The notes beneath the pieces were generated by a model. That model did not search any database. It saw only the letters and a program-made list of their open reading frames with translations, and was not told the origin of the DNA. DNA of 64,000 nt from the NCBI RefSeq assembly GCF_020536995.1, contig NC_068359.1, positions 76,239,116 through 76,303,115 on the forward strand, written 5' to 3'. The position numbers and the translations under genes were made by a program. The first letter of the stretch is position 1; every line of letters starts with the position of its first letter. This document shows positions 57,879 through 64,000 of the stretch, one piece after another. The DNA is from Dreissena polymorpha. Taxonomy: Eukaryota; Mollusca; Bivalvia; Myida; Dreissenidae.

Positions 57879-60800
57879 GTGCTCCATTTGAATTATTAAG
57901 CATTGTACAGATTTAATATTTACATCTTTAATTTGAATTTAAAATTGAGACAATCGGAAATTATCCGAAATGTGTATATCCGAATAATAATATACCTATA
58001 CAACTATGTTGACAAATGCGCAATGATGAAAAAGTAGATTGCTGAGTTCCATAAGCCTTTCCTAAGTGATAGTTATGAAAAATGCACGCTCAAAGCCACG
58101 ACTGCTACTACATAAGAACAGTAATACGTGAAGTGAAGTAAGGTCACATCCAACAGTAGACGGACTGACAGTTTATTCAGACTTATACACAAGTTCATTG
58201 TCTTCATACTAAAGTATACATATTATTTTCTGTAACTAGGTATAACATAATAATATTACATTACATAAAACAGAGACTTGCAAATACACATACTTATAAA
58301 CTATCAAAGCGGTAATGTAATTATTCAACACCAGCCTTAAGCGGCGCAGAGTTGCTGACTACCACTCTGGAGCCTGAGCCTGTGGTTCATTCCCTGTTTG
58401 ATATCAGGATTTTTAACTTTATGTAATTGTTGTTAGCAGGAAGCAGTAACAATCTTCTGAAGCAGTAGCAGGAAGTGTACCCTTAACACTTTATTGAGCT
58501 CTATTAAAGAGCGGACTGGGTCAGTGGGTGTTTTTTTCTTACTCATGCACACAACAAAGTTTTAACAGAAAAACATGTTTTATTGTCAATAACCTGAATT
58601 CTATTCCTCTTTATTTTATTAACTCTGATGATTTTTAAAAATAGTCTTTTAAGCCTTATATATTTGTGTATTTACAGACTGGTGGCCTGTAGTTCAGATT
58701 GGTGCGGTAAACTGTGCAGCCGAGGAAAACACCAACCTTTGTCGTCAGTACGATGTCAGGGGCTTCCCAGTGTTTAAGGTGAGCAAACTCTTGTTTGCAT
58801 TTACCAGCCTTAGCTGAACAAGCTAAGGTAGCATGATGTTTACCTACAGCGGTTTTGTTAACCAGGTTTTCCGAAGGAAAAATCTGGTTATAAGATTGGC
58901 GAATGTCAGTGGGCGGTCTTGCGGGCTGGCGGAACAAGCTTGTCTTGGCCATAACTTTGTCGTTCACTGTGAGATTTTAAAATCATTTGGCACATTTGTT
59001 CACCATCATTAGACGGTGTGTCGCGCGGAAGAATTACGTCGATATCTCCAAGGTCAAGGTCACAATTTGAGTTCAGAGGTAAAAAATGGCCATAAATGAG
59101 CTCGTCCGGGCCATAACTATGTCATTCATTGTGAGATTTTAAAATCATTTGGCACATTTGTTCACCATCGTTGGACGGTGTGTTGAGCGAAAGAATTACG
59201 TCAATATCTCCAAGGTCAAGGTCGCCACAACAAAAAATAGATTGATTTTGAAACAAGGGGGGTAACTATGAACAATAAGTAACAATGCACATTTTGATTT
59301 GTCTCTCTTTATCAGTCTTTTTTTTCAAATTGAAATCTAGGTCGCCACGAGTAAAAATAGATTGAATTTTACACAAGGGGGGTAAGTATGCACATTTTGA
59401 ATTGTCTCCCTTTATCAGACTTTTTTTCAAATTGAAAACATGGTTTTGTGACAATTTTGTCCCTTGTTGTCCTTGACATCTGTGTGTAAGGCTGAAAAAG
59501 TTCTGAGGATCATAATTATTTTTTTACCTAAATGTGTAAGTTTTCCCCTTGTTATATAACCGATTGCAACTTTGAAGGTTTTTAAAATCATAGATTTTCT
59601 TTTCATTTTACATAATGATTGTGATTGGCAATCAGTTTAATAGGACAACTTTGATTGGAGTGCTAGCTAAATAGTTATGTGTGTGTTAGCGTCAAGCGTA
59701 ACTTTATTTTAATAGAGCTATCACATGATTTTCAGCTATCATTATTAACATTTATTTACAATCATGATCAAGAACTGTGGAAATAAAAGTATTCCAACAA
59801 CGGCTTGCACCCATGCTAGCTGTATACAATTATTGTTAATGATATTTTACTTATTTTATTTTCCAAGTTAAGCAATAAGTTAAAACAATATTTCTCAGGC
59901 TTGGCAAGTCAATCATTAAGTCTCATATCCTGATGGTTTCATTCCTATGAATCAAAATGAGAACATATTTTTTATTGGCAATAAGAAAGTTACATATTGT
60001 TTCATACTTAACACTTCTTTATTCACAGCTGTTTGCTCCGATGCACAAGGAAAACTCTACAGTAGAGACGTTCTACGAACAAAACAAGTCAGAAATAGAG
60101 ACCAAGATAGTTGACTTCCTGAGCAGTGAAAGTGTGCTGGCTCCTGATGACTGGCCTCGACTGTCGCCAATCAAGTATGTGGCAAACTATCAAGGGGCTT
60201 CGTTTGTTTTATAAAAAATGAACAACATTACAGAAATTTGTGTTTGTTCCATTGATGTATCATTTTTAATCTTAAATGTGAACACAGGAAATAATAAACC
60301 AATTTCAAGCAACAGTTACACTTAGAAATCTCTTGACACAATTTAAATGTTTAATTTAATTTGTAAATTATTTGAATAAAGAAGATGCATGCTTCTAGCG
60401 ACTAAGATGTATTTTCTATAGTATCTTTGCTTACGCTCCCTTTTTAGATCCATGGAACATATTTGGGATGAGGCAAAGGATGAGCATCACCATGTGGCGT
60501 TTGTGTTTGAGGATGAGCAGTCCAACATAGGCACGCAGGTACATAGAGTTTGCACTTGACTCAAGTTTTAATGCCCAAATTGAAATTTGTCGTTTATACT
60601 TTAATTACTAAAATTTAAGGTAAAACATAGGAAAACATACAATTATTTAGTATTTTCTAAATCTTTTGATATAAACACAGGACAGACAAAGAGGCAGGTA
60701 TTTGTTCAGACTTATAATGGTACATGTATCTACAGCACATGTAAAATGGATATAACATGTGAACTTTACTTTTAAGGCATAACGTAATGTAGGAAACCCC

Positions 60801-63021
60801 ATGTATTCATTTTTGTTGAACACTTTTTGTAATGTAACATAATAATATTATGGTGTATACTTCAATATTATCTATCTGGCAAGAAAATTAAGTGTGTTTA
60901 CAAAAGATATGAGCATTTTAAATAAATAAATTTTCTGTTTTGTAATCACTTAAGAAAATGCACAAAGGTTGAAATGTCCAACAAACACTTTAAATGTGGG
61001 ACAAGTATTGATTGTTTATCTCATAAATTCTTTTGAGTTATCTATTAAACCACCTGTCTTTGTTGCAATACATGTAGTTATGCTGGCGTTGGGACGGAAT
61101 GTGATAATTATGTATTGACCTAGATGTACATTCAAGATTAATTGTTAACATACATGCTGCTACTTAGTTTTAGAATATACATTATTGTTATTGTGCATCC
61201 TACCTATTTTGTCCCCTTAGATAAAGTTTAAGTCCTCTACAATTAGCATAATTGGTTTTCTTTATTATTTACTAAAATGGCTTCTCTTTTATTCTTTTGA
61301 AAATGTCAACTTATATAACATGAATTGAATACGTTGGTTAGATCTTGAGCTATTGAGGTTTATTTGATTCATTATTGTATTGAAATATTTCAAATTACTA
61401 CATAAATGTTGCTATTTTTAAATAAATTATCCTTGCTCTGGGAAAATGGGGCTTAATTCAGTCCGCACAGGCTGATCAGAGATGACCAAGTGTCACTTTT
61501 ATGGATTTTTTTTGGTTTAAAAGAAGTATGTATTTTCTACACAAAAATTAAATCCAGGCAGAAAGTGTCATCCCTGATTAGCCTGTGCAGACTGTATAGG
61601 CTAGCTTGGGCCGACACTTAACGCACATGAATTAAGCCCCCTTTTACCAGAGCTTAAAATGACTCAAATGCTTTGCCTATGGAGCTTACCATTCTTAAGT
61701 GTCTTGAGCGCAATTGTGTATGCCTTCCAGGTGATCCTGGACACCCTCAAGTACCGCCCCCTCCTGGTGCGCCGTATGCTGCACGGGGCCGTGGAGAAGT
61801 TTGGGGTCACCACCATACCAGCCCTCTTCCTCATCAACAGGGATGGAACATTCACCAACCTTGCAAAGTACAAATTAAAGAACTTGCACAGGTTTCAGTC
61901 ACCATTGTGGGAAAGGGGCTTGGGTCCTTTGGATTGGGAAAATTTAGTAGTTTTGGCTAAAATTGGGACACTGGTGTTGTTGTTTTTTTTTTGTTAACTA
62001 ATACTTACAAATTGAGAGGAATTGTTTTCAATATTATCTTGATATTTTAAAGGTTCCATGTTAACTTAATGTTGCATTGTAATTGCAAGAGGGGGGGGGG
62101 GGGGCCTCTATATGGGAATATGGGGGGAACCTCCATTTGGGAATATTAGACAGTCATTTTGGGAAAATACATACTTGTTGACATTGGGAAAATCAGCCCC
62201 AAATTTGACCAAAAAATCAGGCTCAAGTATGCGACCAGTTACTGGGGATTGCTTTCAAGTTCACTTGGGGCCTAAAAATGGACCGATTCACTAAGCAAAA
62301 ACATTGTAATTATCCCCTGTTAGAGGGCATAGAGTAGTCCCTCCCTCAGTTTGTGTGTGGGCGGCTTTGTTTGTGCTGTTTGTAAAGCCTGGGAGGATTT
62401 ACATATTTGTACAGATGATCGTGAGATATATATACGCTCAGTGGTTGAAGGTCATGGAACAAATGTTAGGTCTAAGCTCGTTAACACTCTAGAGGTCACT
62501 TTTATTCGCCCACTCTTTAAAACTTGATAGGGGGATTTCTTAATAAATATTTGCTAATTCATATCATCATTAACTCATGTGAGGTGCCTAGATCCCTTTG
62601 TTCTCTGTTGTTTTATGATGTTGTTGCACTGGATATCACTAATAAAACTGATAACCTTGTATCTGATAGAAAAGCAATGGAAGCCCTTTGTAAAGCATTG
62701 AATAAAATTGTTTCGGCGCACATGTACTGTACAAAATAATAAAAATTGTCATACATGGCGACAATGTCAATTGACAGTGCAAACCCTTGTGTACATGAAT
62801 TGGTAATAACCAGTATTTTCTTGTCTGGTTCCAGGACTGACAACTCTCGTGAGAGCATGGTCAAAGCCCTGACAGGATTGCTGTCCCCTGCTCAACTAGA
62901 ATCTGGCAAGAAGAGTGTAGAAGCTAGAAAGGCATTCCTGCAAAAAGAACTGCTCAATATTTTAGGGAACGATGAAGACTCACCTGATACAAATGAAAAC
63001 CTGGAAGATCAAAAAAAGTAA
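57617..63021 (+). CDS. QSOX: Quiescin sulfhydryl oxidase (QSOX), N-terminal part (six exons)
   Basis: Secretory-pathway enzyme that oxidises protein thiols to disulfides and passes electrons through a flavin domain to oxygen (family knowledge). Exons: 57617-57878, 58678-58778, 60029-60174, 60448-60538, 61731-61867 and 62835-63017 (or to a stop at 63021); phases are mutually compatible. The protein has a signal peptide (MLNTLLITFLFYKAVFS), a first thioredoxin domain with [20 protein letters not shown] (redox CGHC), then WWPVVQIGAVNCA, DVRGFPVFK with the Trx cis-proline, and a second redox-inactive thioredoxin domain (VAFVFED, KFGVTTIPALFLINRDG). Start choice is open: ATG at 57617, 57632 or 57650 are in frame, all upstream of the signal peptide core. 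The helix-rich and Erv/ALR flavin domains are not seen and should lie past 64,000 unless the 63019 stop is used. Confidence 0.94.
58678..58778 (+). CDS. QSOX: QSOX exon 2: Trx1 continuation
   Basis: Acceptor TTTACAG, donor GTGAGC, phase 1 to 0. It encodes WWPVVQIGAVNCA then NLCRQYDVRGFPVFK, the thioredoxin strand with the conserved cis-proline. Confidence 0.93.
58900..59420. repeat. Duplicated dispersed repeat in QSOX intron 2
   Basis: A ~155-bp unit containing GAGATTTTAAAATCATTTGG and ATATCTCCAAGGTCAAGGTC occurs twice (about 58,945 and 59,110), followed by two copies of CACAAGGGGGGTAA-type sequence. Confidence 0.6.
60029..60174 (+). CDS. QSOX: QSOX exon 3: end of Trx1 and linker
   Basis: Acceptor ATTCACAG, donor GTATGT, phase 0 to 2. 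It reads LFAPMHKENSTVETFYEQ ... DFLSSESVLAPDDWPRLSPIK. The last part resembles the family's segment around DTWPPACPPL. Confidence 0.88.
60448..60538 (+). CDS. QSOX: QSOX exon 4: start of Trx2
   Basis: Acceptor TTTTTAG, donor GTACAT, phase 2 to 0. It encodes SMEHIWDEAKDEHHHVAFVF and EDEQSNIGTQ, matching the family's LALIFE strand of the second thioredoxin fold. Confidence 0.88.
61431..61652. mobile_element. Foldback element (family F) in QSOX intron 4
   Basis: CAGTCCGCACAGGCTGATCA and AGCCTGTGCAGACTGTATAG arms, tail CACATGAATTAAGCCCCC. It ends ~75 bases before exon 5. Confidence 0.7.
61731..61867 (+). CDS. QSOX: QSOX exon 5: Trx2 core
   Basis: Acceptor GCCTTCCAG, donor GTACAA, phase 0 to 2. 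It encodes VILDTLKYRPLLVRRML, then KFGVTTIPALFLINRDGTF. The family's second thioredoxin domain has this strand-turn-cis-Pro pattern and no CXXC. Confidence 0.92.
62090..62104. repeat. Poly-G tract
   Basis: About 14 consecutive G in QSOX intron 5. Confidence 0.7.
62835..63021 (+). CDS. QSOX: QSOX exon 6: end of Trx2, linker, possible early stop
   Basis: Acceptor GGTTCCAG, frame phase 2. It encodes KTDNSRESMVKALTGLL and an acidic, Lys-rich linker. The end is ambiguous: splicing at GTAATG (63018) would continue the gene, whereas read-through stops at TAA 63019-63021. Confidence 0.75.
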
Positions 63022-63439
63022 TGAAAAAATGAGCCATGTTTTAATGTCATAAATACTGACCTGTTATCTCATGCTTATACTTTCCAAGGGGAAATTACTC
63101 ATCCGGAATTTTAACTGGGAATCCGCCACCTCAATACCGTAATACAGGTTAAACATAGTGCAATGCAACCTAGCCAAAAATCGGTAACCAACCCTCAATA
63201 TTCTTTCCGGATCGACCAGGTGTATACGTGTCTTTTACGGCTCTGAATTAAAATATTGTTTTTCGATTTATTTCACTTGGTTGATTGGGGTTATGAATGG
63301 ATAAATTATGTTATTTATCTTTTTATTTCTCATTCGGATTAATTTGTGTGGATTTAATGGATTTTTTTCATTTGTAAAAGGTACATGTAAGCCATGTTTG
63401 TTTTTATCCAACAATGGTTTATTTCTACCATGCTGGGTG

Positions 63440-63560
63440 TTTTCAGACGCGAACGACCACGTGCAAAACGTGCTCTTCTAATACATTGCTAGAACGTGCA
63501 AAGCATGTTCTTCTAATGTGTTACGAGATCGTGCAAAGCGTGTTTTTCTATTGACAGATT
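63440..63560. repeat. Three diverged ~36-bp repeats
   Basis: CGTGCAAAGCGTGTTCTTCT-type unit three times, followed by two copies of AATAATGATTTTA...CCGTATGA-AATCT (63,585 and 63,712). Confidence 0.6.
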
Positions 63561-64000
63561 GTTTATCATTTGCCATTGTGTGCAATAATGATTTTAACGT
63601 TCCGTATGACAATCTAATTGATCGTCATTTTATTTTTCATCTGTTTTGAATTAAACTTTTGTTTAATTTATGTTCTACGGCAGTATTATTATAATTTTCA
63701 TTATGGTCAAATAATGATTTTATGTGCCGTATGATAATCTGGTCTGTGACCAGTTTATGGTTGAATATGCTTTGCTCTTGTTTTTCATATATTCGACTAC
63801 ATGATGGTAGCAGAAACAAGAGTGGATAAATACCCGGTGACTTCGCAGATCATGGATGATAGTTGCAGTATCAGTCACCGGGTATCGGGCACGATCGCGA
63901 CCGTACTATGCTAAGTCTCTTAGACAGTCGGTCAACATCAGACCATATGGTGACACCCGTCAGCCGGTCTGTGCCCGATGGCATTGGTCAAGGACATCGA

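Overview
The window looks like nuclear DNA of a bivalve mollusc. The grounds are AT-rich DNA, small GT-AG exons in long introns, dense short inverted-repeat elements, and long tandem arrays. The repertoire of dispersed elements resembles what I remember from dreissenid and other heterodont bivalves. That attribution is inference; no sequence here names the species.

Three transcription units can be supported. (1) Positions 7,000-11,041 (+) hold the 3' end of a Crumbs (crb) gene: EGF repeats, a transmembrane exon, and a cytoplasmic tail with the FERM-binding motif and a terminal ERLI PDZ ligand. The 5' exons lie upstream of the window. (2) Positions 20.7-52.8 kb hold a four-member family of short secreted glycine-rich proteins. 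Copy 1 is on +, copies 2-4 are on -. Each has a TATA box, a small 5'-UTR exon, a signal-peptide plus Gly-rich exon, a nearly invariant hydrophobic C-terminal exon, and a separate 3'-UTR exon. I do not recognise the family. (3) Positions 57.6-63.0 kb (+) hold the 5' part of a quiescin sulfhydryl oxidase (QSOX) gene, covering the signal peptide, the Trx1 domain with CGHC and the Trx2 domain. The flavin (Erv/ALR) part is not in the window.

Layout: 0-5 kb carries a 3-kb dispersed element (copy L) and a foldback element. 7-11 kb is crb, with hairpin elements in its introns. 12-19 kb is repeat-dominated, with a 24-bp array of 13 units, a 31/39-bp array of 53 units and a ~62-bp array of 18 units. 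20.5-22 kb is Gly-rich copy 1. 22-30 kb holds nested inverted-repeat elements and dispersed repeats. 30.4-32.1 kb is copy 2. 33.58-42.31 kb and 42.31-52.86 kb are two tandem units of one segmental duplication, each ending in a Gly-rich gene (copies 3 and 4). They differ by insertion of the second 3-kb element (copy R, inverted relative to L) and by expansion of 19-bp and 61-bp arrays. 53-57 kb holds TTAA-flanked elements that carry tRNA-like sequences. 57.6-64 kb is QSOX.

No reverse transcriptase, transposase, intact tRNA, rRNA or CRISPR array was recognised. The most unusual signals are the Gly-rich family, the covarying terminal hairpin of the 3-kb element together with a paralogous empty site, and the tRNA-like cores inside TTAA inverted-repeat elements.
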